DNA from: Pleomorphomonas sp. PLEO
GTDB taxonomy: Bacteria; Pseudomonadota; Alphaproteobacteria; Rhizobiales; Pleomorphomonadaceae
Assembly: GCF_041320595.1 (NCBI RefSeq)
Contig: NZ_CP166625.1
Span: forward strand, 4,214,001-4,278,000
Direction of reading: 5' to 3'
Length of the DNA: 64,000 bases
Part shown: positions 51,698 to 59,500 of the stretch, in pieces
How the letters are laid out: the number at the start of each line of letters is the position of its first letter
Numbering within the stretch: the stretch's first letter is position 1
Made by a program: the position numbers and the translations under genes
Notes under the pieces: model-generated
What the model was told of the DNA's origin: nothing
What the model saw: the letters and a program-made list of their open reading frames with translations, nothing else
Databases searched by the model: none

Positions 51698-53080
51698 TCA
51701 GCTCAACGGGATGTGAAAGGTCACTGCCAGTCCGCCAAGGCCTGCCCTGCCGAGCACCAGCGACCCGCCATAGGTCTCGGCAATCTCGGCAGCGATTGCG
51801 AGACCGAAACCAGACCCTGGCAATGTCTCGTCGAGTCGTTTGCCACGGCCGAGCACCTCGGCATAGGCCGATGGCGGCAACCCGGGACCATCGTCCTCGA
51901 CGCGAATTTCCACCATCGGCCTGTCACGGTCGGCCCTGTCAACCGACAGTGCGACGCGGACCTGTTCGCGACCATATTTGCAGGCGTTGTCCATCAGATT
52001 GCCGACCAGTTCCTCGAGATCACGCCGTTCGATGCGGGCCTTTGGATGCCCGGCATCCTGAGCATCGAAATAGAGGCTACGATCGGGATAGGCGCGGCAC
52101 AGGACACGGATCAGCGCCTCAAGCGAATGGCGGACGTCGGCCACCGCTCCAACCACCTTGCGATCGGCGGCGAGCCGCGCCCGGTCCAGATAGCGGTCGA
52201 CCTCGGCCCGCATCACCGTCACCTGCTCGACGACCTTTTCGGCCAAAGGGCCCCCTTCGGCACGGGCCTCGTTCAGGATCACCGCGAGGGGCGTCTTGAG
52301 CGCGTGGGCCAGATTGCCGACTTGCGTCCGCGACCGATCGACAATGGCACTGTTGGTATCGATGAGAGCATTGAGTTCCTTGCCGAGCGCGGCGATCTCA
52401 CGCGGTAGCCGGCCTTCGAGGCGATTGGCCCGGCCTTCGCGAATGTCGGCGAGGCGACGGCTCATGGCAGCGAGTGGCCTCAGGCCAAAGCTGACCTGCA
52501 GACCGGCGGCGGCAACGAGACCGAGCGCAAAGGCGGCGAGCGTTGCAAACACCTGAAAGCGGAAGGTGGAGATTTCATCGGCAAGCTCGGCCACATTGCC
52601 GGTAACGTGCAGATCGAACATCCGACCGTTGCTGAGAAAGATACGCTGCGTAGCGTGGCGGAGCGCGATGCCGGCGGGATCGCTTGCGTCGTTGGTGACC
52701 ACCACGCCATTGTTGGGCGGCGGAGGCAGCGCCAGCACCTCACCGAACAACGATTGGCTGGTGGCAACGCTGGACTGCGATTTGGCATCGACCACCAGCC
52801 AGTACCAGCCGGACTGGTAGCGTCCGAAACGGGGATCGCCCATGGTGCCCGGATCGGGCACCCCGCCATCGGGCGTAGAGGCGACAACGCCGGCCAGCGT
52901 CTTCTCGTAAACGATGATGCGTTCGTCAAACGAACGGATAAGGCTCGCCCTGTAGAGCTCGGTAAGGAGCCAACCGAAGGCTGCCAGCGCAATCGTCGCC
53001 CAAAGAGCCGACGTGAGCATCAACCGCAGGGCCAGCGAACTCGTCATCCATTCGCCCAACTTTCTGAAGCGGGCGTTCAT
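51698..53080 (-). CDS. feuQ: Sensor histidine kinase, FeuQ-like (PhoQ type)
   Basis: The 460-residue kinase has helices at about 18-42 and 172-195 around a periplasmic sensor domain (FDERIIVYEKTLAGVVAS to FDLHVTGNVAEL), HAMP, HisKA with GNLAHALKTPLAVILNEA, and HATPase_c (LVGNLMDNACKYG, DDGPGLPPSAY, GSGFGLAIAAEIAE). Its ATG overlaps the feuP stop (ATGA). Together with the very FeuP-like regulator and the small periplasmic gene upstream, the name FeuQ, the rhizobial kinase controlling cyclic glucan export and osmotic adaptation, is the best guess. Confidence 0.8.
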   Translation of the reverse strand: MNARFRKLGEWMTSSLALRLMLTSALWATIALAAFGWLLTELYRASLIRSFDERIIVYEKTLAGVVASTPDGGVPDPGTMGDPRFGRYQSGWYWLVVDAKSQSSVATSQSLFGEVLALPPPPNNGVVVTNDASDPAGIALRHATQRIFLSNGRMFDLHVTGNVAELADEISTFRFQVFATLAAFALGLVAAAGLQVSFGLRPLAAMSRRLADIREGRANRLEGRLPREIAALGKELNALIDTNSAIVDRSRTQVGNLAHALKTPLAVILNEARAEGGPLAEKVVEQVTVMRAEVDRYLDRARLAADRKVVGAVADVRHSLEALIRVLCRAYPDRSLYFDAQDAGHPKARIERRDLEELVGNLMDNACKYGREQVRVALSVDRADRDRPMVEIRVEDDGPGLPPSAYAEVLGRGKRLDETLPGSGFGLAIAAEIAETYGGSLVLGRAGLGGLAVTFHIPLS

Positions 53081-53739
53081 TTTCCGGACGCGACACGGTA
53101 GCCGAGACCGCGCACCGTCTCGATAAAGTCGATCCCCATCTTCTTGCGCAGTCGGCCGACGAACACCTCGATGGTATTGGAGTCGCGATCGAAGTCCTGA
53201 TCGTAAAGGTGCTCCACCAACTCCGTACGCGAGATCACCTTGTCCATATGCAGCATCATATACTGAATGAGGCGAAACTCATGCGAGGTGAGCTTGATCG
53301 GGTTGCCATCGACGGTGAGGCGTCCAGCCTTGACGTCGAGCCGGACCCGGCCGACCTCCACCTCGTTGGACGCACGGCCGGCGGCGCGGCGCGTCAGCGC
53401 CCTTAGGCGAGCCAGAACTTCCTCCATGTGAAACGGCTTGGCGACATAGTCATCGGCGCCGGCATCGATGCCGGCCACCTTGTCGCTCCAGCGGTCGCGG
53501 GCGGTGAGTAGAAGAACCGGTACCAGCCGGCCATCCCTCCGCCACGCCTCGAGCACACTGAGACCGTCCATCTTGGGCAGGCCAATGTCGAGGATCACCG
53601 CGTCATAAGGCTCGGTATCGCCGAGAAAATGCCCCTCTTCGCCGTCGAAGGCGGCATCGACGGCATAACCGGCATCGCGACAGGCAGTTACCAGCTGTCG
53701 GCTTAGATCGCGGTCATCCTCGACCACAAGAATCCGCAT
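53077..53739 (-). CDS. feuP: Response regulator, FeuP-like (PhoP type)
   Basis: The 220-residue OmpR-family regulator has phospho-acceptor D51 in AVILDIGLPKMDG, the lysine switch in VAKPFHMEEVLARL, and a winged helix ending NTIEVFVGRLRKKMG...IETVRGLGYRV. The stretch ARDRWSDKVAGIDAGADDYV and SRTELVEHLYDQDFDRDSN closely match my recollection of rhizobial FeuP. The start is placed at the receiver N-terminus MRILVVEDD. It follows the PepSY gene by 16 bases and overlaps feuQ, making a three-gene operon. Confidence 0.85.
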   Translation of the reverse strand: MRILVVEDDRDLSRQLVTACRDAGYAVDAAFDGEEGHFLGDTEPYDAVILDIGLPKMDGLSVLEAWRRDGRLVPVLLLTARDRWSDKVAGIDAGADDYVAKPFHMEEVLARLRALTRRAAGRASNEVEVGRVRLDVKAGRLTVDGNPIKLTSHEFRLIQYMMLHMDKVISRTELVEHLYDQDFDRDSNTIEVFVGRLRKKMGIDFIETVRGLGYRVASGK

Positions 53740-53755
53740 TCTCAGTCTTCCCGGT

Positions 53756-54052
53756 TCAGCGAAGCCTCTGGCCCGACGTGGCGTCGACCGTGATGTTGTC
53801 AACTCTCCCGCCATCGCGCATGACGGCGAGCTGGTAGATGAGCAATCCGCCGCCCTCGCAGAGCCGGGCATCGACGATTTCCCCACCGACGACGCGGGCG
53901 ATGACGCTCAGCCTCTGAACCGCCCCTTTTCCGACAACGGCCTGCGCCTCGGCCGGTGTGAGGCAACGCGCCTCAGCGGCATGTCCCGCTACGACTGGCA
54001 ACATCATGAGACACGCCAGGGCGAGACGGAATCGCTTGCGATTAGTGTTCAT
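53756..54052 (-). CDS. Small periplasmic PepSY-type protein, possible FeuN counterpart
   Basis: The 98-residue product has a signal peptide (1-25, GHAAEA cleavage region) and a PepSY-like core with RCLTPAEAQAVV, a beta hairpin (GEIVDARLCEGGGLLIYQLAV) and the closing NITVDATSGQRL. Such proteins commonly sit beside PhoP/PhoQ-type systems. In Sinorhizobium a small periplasmic protein FeuN, encoded just upstream of feuP, restrains FeuQ; this gene has the matching size, location and position, 16 bases before feuP. Homology to FeuN itself is not established here. Confidence 0.8.
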   Translation of the reverse strand: MNTNRKRFRLALACLMMLPVVAGHAAEARCLTPAEAQAVVGKGAVQRLSVIARVVGGEIVDARLCEGGGLLIYQLAVMRDGGRVDNITVDATSGQRLR

Positions 54053-54357
54053 GGGCTGAAGGTTATCGCTCCGAGGCTGAACGGTCCATGAACACAGGCA
54101 GCGCCCGCCATTCATGCTTTTGCCGATAACGATTGCCCGACTCTTGCACGACGGCGGCGCACTTCGGGCCGATACCGCCGCGCCGAGCCAGCGCGCCAGC
54201 ACTGGTTTCGGGCCTCTTTGGCAAAAACCATTCCTTTTGAACAGGCCATAGGGAAACCCCTGTTGGTGGAAGGCACGAGTACGACTTTTGATCCATCTCA
54301 AGGCCTTGTTGCCACAAGGAGCCTAGCCTCAAGTCGATGAGAAGAGGGGGCAGAGAA
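54053..54357. other. Divergent promoter spacer
   Basis: The 305 bases between the PepSY gene and the small gene at 54358 contain no clear ORF or repeat and must hold the feu operon promoter and that of the forward gene. Confidence 0.4.
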
Positions 54358-54609
54358 ATGAGCATCCCGCACGAGCTTTCGTTGGAATTCCCGCAGAGCT
54401 GGAACGCCATTGAGCAGCTCATGCTGTTTGATGCGGTCTTCTGCGACCTCGCCAGTGCCTATCAAGAGATCAATCGGCGCATTTTCCGCATCGAAACGCT
54501 GGAAGAACCGGCCGAGCCAGATGTCCTCGCCGATCTCAAGCGCCACCGGTCTCTGCTCAAGGAAGAAATCGCGGCCGCTGTCGCCGCGACCAAATGCGCC
54601 GTGGCTTGA
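54358..54609 (+). CDS. Small hypothetical protein, 83 residues, helical
   Basis: The ATG at 54358 follows a purine-rich GAGGGGGCAGAG ribosome site. The product MSIPHELSLEFPQSW... is acidic and helical (IEQLMLFDAVFCDLASAYQEI, then VLADLKRHRSLLKEEIAAAVAATK), a probable coiled-coil or helical hairpin with no export signal. Codon use is that of a real gene. I do not recognise the family. A hairpin at 54638-54672 follows. Confidence 0.65.
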   Translation: MSIPHELSLEFPQSWNAIEQLMLFDAVFCDLASAYQEINRRIFRIETLEEPAEPDVLADLKRHRSLLKEEIAAAVAATKCAVA

Positions 54610-54637
54610 CACCCCTCCTCGTTGGGCCTCAGCGCTA

Positions 54638-54672
54638 TAGCCCGCGCCGTCCCCGTCCGACGGCGCGGGCTA
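54638..54672 (+). terminator. Hairpin downstream of the small helical gene
   Basis: TAGCCCGCGCCGTC (54638-54651) and GACGGCGCGGGCTA (54659-54672) form a 14-bp stem with a 7-base loop, 29 bases after the stop. T-run absent but the stem is very GC-rich. Confidence 0.65.
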
Positions 54673-55212
54673 GCTTCGTCAGCCTCTCCTCCCGAACTGA
54701 CCGCGCTTTTCGCCATCCAATGTCGTGACATTGAAGTCACCACAGGGGCGTTTATCCGGGCGCCATACGTTCAATTTATCAAACAGACAAGCTAGAGCTC
54801 AGGTCGACGGCAACAACAATTCCGGCCGCATCCCTAGCTCCCCTTCTCGCCCGACCTTGCGTTGGAGCCGTTCTTTCCCAGGGGTCGAAACGCTCGCGGC
54901 GAACGGGGACCGATACGCGGGGCCAGATTGTATAGAGACACGCAGCGCAAGCGGGGTGGGCCTGGCGCTGCAAGATTTCACGAGATGGCAACTTGGCAGG
55001 TCCAGACGGCGATGAGAGTGCGCGCCCATGGCGACGACGCGGCGGCCACAACAATCTCACCGCGCCTACGCGCATCGTCCGAAGCCGATCGGACGACGAT
55101 TGAAAACTCGGGTGCCAACGTGACTCGGAACCCCGCAAGGCAACTACAACTTATAGATGCATAGCGAAGCCTGATCGTCGAGCATCGATTCGACGACTGG
55201 TGGCGCCAGATC

Positions 55213-55674
55213 TTGCCAGCGGAACAGCCCGCCGCAGGTCGGTCCTTATCGGCAACGGCGGCGCCGGAGAGACGCGGCGGCGATATGTCGATCGACCAAG
55301 GCGACGACACGAGTCGACGATGGGCCACAGGCGGCAGTGGCAGTGGGCCTATCCAGCGGCGCCTCCAGCGGACGGACCAGCGACAACGCGGGAGCAATTT
55401 CGCTCAAGATCCGCAAGCCGTCTTGGCACCTAGGACGCGCGTCTGTGCGAACACGTCGCCGTGCCGATCCGGAGTCGTAGGTCAGGAAAGCGACGGCTCG
55501 TTGACCCCCGGGGAACACGAGGGGACGGACTCTGCCAAACCGCTTAAAAGGCCGATTTCTGCGACTTCGGAAACTGAATCACCAAGCTCACAGACTGATT
55601 CCGCCGTCTCAGATTCTGATTCAGAAGTGCCGCACAAGCCATCTGAATTCGGCTTAGATGTTGATTCAACATGA
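55213..55674 (+). CDS. Doubtful ORF with acidic Ser-rich C-terminus
   Basis: The 153-residue frame starts MPAEQPAAGRSLSATAAPER and ends in a low-complexity acidic tail (SETESPSSQTDSAVSDSDSE). No ribosome site stands before the ATG at 55213, and the first 100 residues show no structural pattern. A later ATG at 55285 is also in frame. The D-S and E-S codon pairs of the tail contribute to the local GANTC enrichment, although the sites continue beyond its stop. May not be coding. Confidence 0.2.
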   Translation: MPAEQPAAGRSLSATAAPERRGGDMSIDQGDDTSRRWATGGSGSGPIQRRLQRTDQRQRGSNFAQDPQAVLAPRTRVCANTSPCRSGVVGQESDGSLTPGEHEGTDSAKPLKRPISATSETESPSSQTDSAVSDSDSEVPHKPSEFGLDVDST

Positions 55675-55749
55675 AGCAAATATGTGAGTCTTCCGAATCC
55701 CTTGCAAACAGCTGTTGAAGTGACGCGTCTCTGGTTAAAGCAGTGATTC
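55528..55749. repeat. Cluster of nine GANTC (CcrM methylation) sites
   Basis: GANTC occurs at 55528, 55576, 55597, 55612, 55618, 55663, 55686, 55695 and 55745, nine times in 222 bases, against an expectation of less than one at this length. CcrM methylates GANTC in Alphaproteobacteria and clusters can mark replication origins or methylation-sensitive promoters. Confidence 0.85.
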
Positions 55750-56299
55750 AAATAGCCCGCTCGCGATGCAAAAGCACCGAGATCATGAAGTCGAAAGGCG
55801 ACTTCTCCTATCCAACGGGCGCGGGCGTGGCTCCCATCCCAAACGCGGCACACTATGTTCAAGACGGGCGGGCGGCCCGAAGAAGCATCCAATTCAGGCA
55901 CTCTTCAGAGCCATGTCGCCGGCCAAAGGCTGCCCTGTTCGCATCGGAACTCGTCTTGCCGTCCACCCCCGCCGGCGCCATTGCATTGGAGTCAATCGCT
56001 GTCGAGCGGGAGGAGGTCGGCACGGAGAACATCGACTGCTAGCGACAGCGTTGATAGCCCCTCGGGACGACGAGGGAATGGAGCTGCTACAGTCCTGCCC
56101 TGCGGGCTTGTCCGTCGCGTGTGCGCACCGCATTGGCAGACCGACCTGCATCACACCGAATGCGAACGCCTTATCTCGGATATAGCTACCTCGGCAGATG
56201 CCGAGCACAGTCGTATTTACCAATGTGGTTGAAACTATTTTTAGTTGATTAAAATAGGAAAGCCAAAGAGTGCCCTGCGTAGGCGACGCCCCGATCAAG

Positions 56300-56530
56300 C
56301 TCGCGAGTGTGACCCCGGCCGCGCACGTCTTCGCAACCGAGCCACCGCGGGATGGATGCCTTGGGTCGACAAACAACGCCTCGGGTTTAGAAGGTCGACA
56401 TAGCTGGGGGCTTCGAACCGACCGTCGCCTCTCTGCGCGAGCCGATGCTGCACCACTCGAAGGCCGTCTTCCGTTTCGGCGACAATCCTCATCGCCAGAT
56501 TCGGCAAGGGAGGTCCGAGCAGCCATCTAG
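56300..56530 (-). pseudogene. Possible decayed coding fragment
   Basis: On the reverse strand a run of about 45 codons reads LARWLLGPPLPNLAMRIVAE followed by TEDGLRVVQHRLAQRGDGRF and EAPSYVDLL, with natural codon use, but lacks a proper start and changes character downstream. I cannot assign a family; a remnant of a degraded gene is the simplest reading. Confidence 0.2.
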
Positions 56531-56853
56531 CCAATGCGGCCCACGTCACCGGCGAGCGCCAGCGCAGCCGTCATGATCCTGTCGCGGCATTGCATCAAAA
56601 GCTTGGCAGTGATTGATATTCCAAACACCCCCTACGGAAGAAAGCTACCCGCTTCGCCATTCGTTCGGAAAGAGGCTGCCCCCTCGCCCTGCGGTCAGGA
56701 CTGGATCGAGGAGGTCCATTTGACCAACTCGCCTCGTTCAAAAGACGGATGGCAAGCACATCCATTCGGCCCCCAGCATCATTGACAGCGGCCATCGCGG
56801 CCGGGAAACGGTACATCGACAATCACTCGCGGATCGGCACGACGCACCCACTT

Positions 56854-56879
56854 CAGAACAAAACAGGATCATTGTTCTG
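56854..56879. promoter_or_regulatory. Perfect inverted repeat upstream of the WYL regulator gene
   Basis: CAGAACAA (56854-56861) and TTGTTCTG (56872-56879), spaced by 10 bases, make a 26-base dyad about 77 bases before the regulator ATG. The geometry suits a dimeric helix-turn-helix protein, so it may be the autoregulatory operator of the gene at 56956. Confidence 0.55.
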
Positions 56880-56955
56880 GACTGAGACCGTGGGTGCTGG
56901 CATGATTAGCCCTCATTTGTTGTCCGAATCCGTTACCCAACTTGTGGGTCGTCCG

Positions 56956-57702
56956 ATGTCCCGCGCCGAGCGCCTTCTCACCCTAGTCCAGGCCTTACGC
57001 CGCCGCCGCCGTCCCGTCGCCGGATCGGAGCTGGCGGCCGAACTCGGCGTGTCGCTGCGCACCCTTTATCGCGACATTCAGGCGCTGATCGGCCAGGGTG
57101 CGCCGATCGACGGCGAGGCTGGCGTCGGCTACGTGCTGAAGCCCGGGTTCATGCTGCCCCCGCTTATGTTCACCGAAGACGAGATCGAAGCGTTGGTATT
57201 CGGCGCCCGTCTCGCGGCGACGCGTGCCGACGAGCGGCTCGCGTCGTCGGCCGAAAATGCGCTCGCCAAGATCGCCGCGGTGTTGCCGGCCGACCTCGCC
57301 GACCGGATGGACGCCACCGGCCTGATCGTCGCGCCGACGTGGAACGCCAACCGCGACGGCATTGATCTGTCGCTGGTACGCGGGGCCATCCGCAACGAGA
57401 CCCGGCTCGAATTTTCCTATGTCAACGAGAAGGGCATCGCTTCGCGACGCGTCGTTTGGCCGATCGCCGTGGCCTTCTTCGAGCGGGTGCGCGTTCTAAC
57501 AGCCTGGTGTGAACTCAGGGCCGACTTCCGCCATTTCCGCGTCGACCGTATGGCGGAGGCCATCGACCTTGGCATCCGCTATCCGCGTCGTCGCCGGGTA
57601 CTCCTCAAGGAATGGCGAGAGATAGAGGGCGTGATGCCGGCTTGGCGAGAAGTAGCCGACGCGGCGGATCCCGTGCCGGTACCGCGCCGCAAGTCGGCGT
57701 GA
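56956..57702 (+). CDS. YafY-type transcriptional regulator with WYL domain
   Basis: The 248-residue protein has an N-terminal winged helix (SRAERLLTLVQALRRRRRPVAGSELAAELGVSLRTLYRDIQAL) and a WYL domain (about residues 135-205: IRNETRLEFSYVNEKGIASRRVVWPIAVAF...RHFRVDRMAEA). WYL domains bind ligands, often nucleic-acid derived, and steer the attached helix-turn-helix. Target genes are unknown; a dyad at 56854-56879 suggests autoregulation. Start 56956 is the ATG at the HTH N-terminus; the frame is open to 56749. Convergent with the YitT gene 17 bases away. Confidence 0.9.
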   Translation: MSRAERLLTLVQALRRRRRPVAGSELAAELGVSLRTLYRDIQALIGQGAPIDGEAGVGYVLKPGFMLPPLMFTEDEIEALVFGARLAATRADERLASSAENALAKIAAVLPADLADRMDATGLIVAPTWNANRDGIDLSLVRGAIRNETRLEFSYVNEKGIASRRVVWPIAVAFFERVRVLTAWCELRADFRHFRVDRMAEAIDLGIRYPRRRRVLLKEWREIEGVMPAWREVADAADPVPVPRRKSA

Positions 57703-57718
57703 CGTCCGCATGGGCGAC

Positions 57719-58336
57719 TCAATAGCCGTTGTAGCGCCCCGGCTTATGGTTGACCGCCAGCACGAGGTTGAGGACCACGGCGCCGAGCACCGACAACGCA
57801 ACGTGCCACCAGTCGAGCACCAGGAAGGACGTTGCGAGTATGCAAAGGTCGGTGGTGAGCTGAAATTTGCCAGCCCGCCAGCCGAGTCGTTCCTGAACAA
57901 AGGCGGCGAGGATACCGATGCCGCCGAGACTAGCTTTGTGGCGAAACAGGATCAGCATGCCGACGCCAGTCAGCGCACCTCCAGCGATCGCCGAAAACCA
58001 AGGCGCGCTGTAGCCGATGGCGAAGGCATCATGCATGAAATAGCTCTCAAGCGAGAGCAGCGCGACCGCCGCGAAGGTCTTCAGCGTGAACTCGCGACCG
58101 AGCGTTACCCAGCCGAAGGCGTAGAACGGCAGGTTCAAGAGGAAGATCACCGGCCCGATTCCGAAGGCGGTGACGTAGTGGATTAAAAAAGCGACGCCGG
58201 CCGTGCCGCCGGTGCCAAGATGGGCATCGCGGAAGAACTCGATACCGACGGCGGCGAAGAATGTGCCCATGGCGATGGCTTGCACGTCATCCCAGATCCC
58301 GTGCCTGCTGTCGTCGCTCTTGTCGATGCTCACCAT
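57719..58336 (-). CDS. YitT family membrane protein (DUF161)
   Basis: The 205-residue protein has five or so hydrophobic helices and the YitT pattern GTFFAAVGIEFFRDAHLGTGGTAGVAFLIHY, with LGREFTLKTFAAVAL and FRHKASLGGIGILAAFVQERLGW. The family is widespread and of unknown biochemical role in the inner membrane. The ATG at 58336 is the first in frame. Single gene, convergent with the WYL regulator and divergent from the molbindin by 268 bases. Confidence 0.88.
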   Translation of the reverse strand: MVSIDKSDDSRHGIWDDVQAIAMGTFFAAVGIEFFRDAHLGTGGTAGVAFLIHYVTAFGIGPVIFLLNLPFYAFGWVTLGREFTLKTFAAVALLSLESYFMHDAFAIGYSAPWFSAIAGGALTGVGMLILFRHKASLGGIGILAAFVQERLGWRAGKFQLTTDLCILATSFLVLDWWHVALSVLGAVVLNLVLAVNHKPGRYNGY

Positions 58337-58604
58337 ATTCCGCCGGCCTTTCCCGAACGATCGTTGTTCCGCTCTCTGTCACATCGTCAGCGCCTTTGCC
58401 AGTTACTGGCAGACCCGGCGATGGAGAAGACCCGCGTCTGGCGTATCCCGCTCAAGATGTGTGCAAATATCGCGCCGACATTGGTCGAGTTGTCGCCTTT
58501 CTGACATCGCGGAAAGCTGGATTCGTCGTAATCTGCGCGTCGCGAGCGTTCAGTAGAGGCGCTGCATCTCCGCCGAAAAGCCGGCTCGAACAAGGAATAC
58601 ACGC

Positions 58605-58814
58605 ATGAAAATTTCCGCGCGCAACGTCCTCGAAGGCAAGGTCGTCAAGGTCACCAAGGGCGCCACCACCGCCCACGTCGTTCTCGAAGTCACCGGCGGC
58701 GCCAAGGTCACGGCATCGATCACCAACGAGGCCGTCGACGAACTCGGCCTTAAGGTCGGCGACGCCGCCAAGGCGGTGGTCAAGGCTTCAGATGTGCTCG
58801 TCGCCATCGATTGA
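58605..58814 (+). CDS. mop: Molbindin, TOBE-domain molybdate-binding protein
   Basis: The 69-residue protein is one TOBE/Mop domain: MKISARNVLEGKVVKVTKGATTAHVVLEV, ITNEAVDELGLKVGDAAKAVVKASDVLVAI. Such small proteins assemble as hexamers that store molybdate (or tungstate) in the cytoplasm. The length is exactly that of single-domain Mop proteins. No molybdate transporter is adjacent. Followed by an unusual decamer array at 58838-58897. Confidence 0.95.
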   Translation: MKISARNVLEGKVVKVTKGATTAHVVLEVTGGAKVTASITNEAVDELGLKVGDAAKAVVKASDVLVAID

Positions 58815-58837
58815 TTCGCGTAAGCGATGCGACAAAC

Positions 58838-58897
58838 ATGGAGGGTCATGACTCTGCATGAACCTCTATGAGTCGTCATGAGTCTCCATGGTCGGCG
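58838..58897. repeat. Six direct repeats with exact 10-bp phasing, three with GANTC
   Basis: ATG recurs at 58838, 58848, 58858, 58868, 58878 and 58888. The central units are ATGACTCTGC, ATGAACCTCT, ATGAGTCGTC and ATGAGTCTCC. Phasing by one helical turn puts every unit on the same DNA face. GANTC sites at 58850, 58870 and 58880 (and 58813 at the mop stop) sit within it. The array lies between two convergent genes. Confidence 0.85.
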
Positions 58898-58924
58898 AGT
58901 GATCCACGGCCTAACGGGCGTGGC

Positions 58925-59431
58925 CTATGCTCGCCTTCGCCTCTTGCGACCCAGGAGACCGGGAAGCCGCGTCGGCCATGTGACGACGCGGTCCTGCCAC
59001 TCTTCCACTGGCCAGTCCTGCTCACGTACCGTCTTGCCGCGCACCGAAACGCCAGCGAGATGGACGCTTTCCGGATCACCGGAAACGAGCGGGTGCCAGT
59101 CGTAGAGGTCACGCCCTTCGGCCACGAGGCGATAGGCGCAGGTTGCCGGTAGCCAAGAAAGTGTCCGCACTTCGCGCGGCGTCAGACGGACACATTCGGG
59201 CACAGTCTCGGAGCGATGGGCATAATCGCGGCAGCGGCAGCTTTCGCCGTCGAGCAGCGAGCAGCCGACGTCCGTGTAGACGACGCGTCCGGTATCCTCA
59301 TCCTCGAGCTTGTTGAGGCAGCAGCGGGCACAGCCGTCGCACAGGCTCTCCCACTCCGTGTCCGTCATCTCTTCAAGGCTTTTGGTGCGCCAAAAAGGCA
59401 GTGCCTCATCTTTACCGGTATCGTCGGCCAT
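58925..59431 (-). CDS. YcgN family cysteine-cluster protein (UPF0260)
   Basis: The 168-residue protein has the family pattern [34 protein letters not shown], then [31 protein letters not shown] and a [23 protein letters not shown] segment. The eight cysteines probably bind zinc or iron. Function of YcgN and YkgJ-related proteins is unknown. The ATG at 59431 begins the conserved protein; the frame extends to 59602 but overlaps the divergent PBP gene region. Confidence 0.92.
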   Translation of the reverse strand: MADDTGKDEALPFWRTKSLEEMTDTEWESLCDGCARCCLNKLEDEDTGRVVYTDVGCSLLDGESCRCRDYAHRSETVPECVRLTPREVRTLSWLPATCAYRLVAEGRDLYDWHPLVSGDPESVHLAGVSVRGKTVREQDWPVEEWQDRVVTWPTRLPGLLGRKRRRRA

Positions 59432-59500
59432 CTTTTTCTCTGCGATCTGGTAACCGGGGCCAGAAAAGGTTAGTTTTCGGCTTCCGAACATCCCTAACGC

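Larger units (their letters stand above)
54673..56853. other. 2.2-kb region without a convincing gene
   Basis: ORFs here are short, in conflicting frames, and lack ribosome sites or recognisable domains, unlike the rest of the window. Notable content: a Ser/Asp/Glu-rich ORF (55213-55674), a cluster of nine GANTC sites at 55528-55749, an AT-rich patch at about 56215-56265, and coding-like fragments on the reverse strand around 56300-56530 (e.g. LPNLAMRIVAETEDGLRVV). The area could be a decayed mobile or accessory segment, or a DNA element of structural function. Confidence 0.55.

Noticed and set aside
55528-55749. The GANTC cluster as the chromosomal replication origin
   Set aside because: No convincing DnaA-box group, no AT-rich unwinding element beside it, and the usual origin-neighbour genes (hemE, parAB, dnaA and others) are absent, so the idea is kept only as a question.
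55860-56000. tRNA or tmRNA in the 54.7-56.9 kb desert
   Set aside because: No TTCRANY T-loop with matching acceptor stems could be found on either strand.
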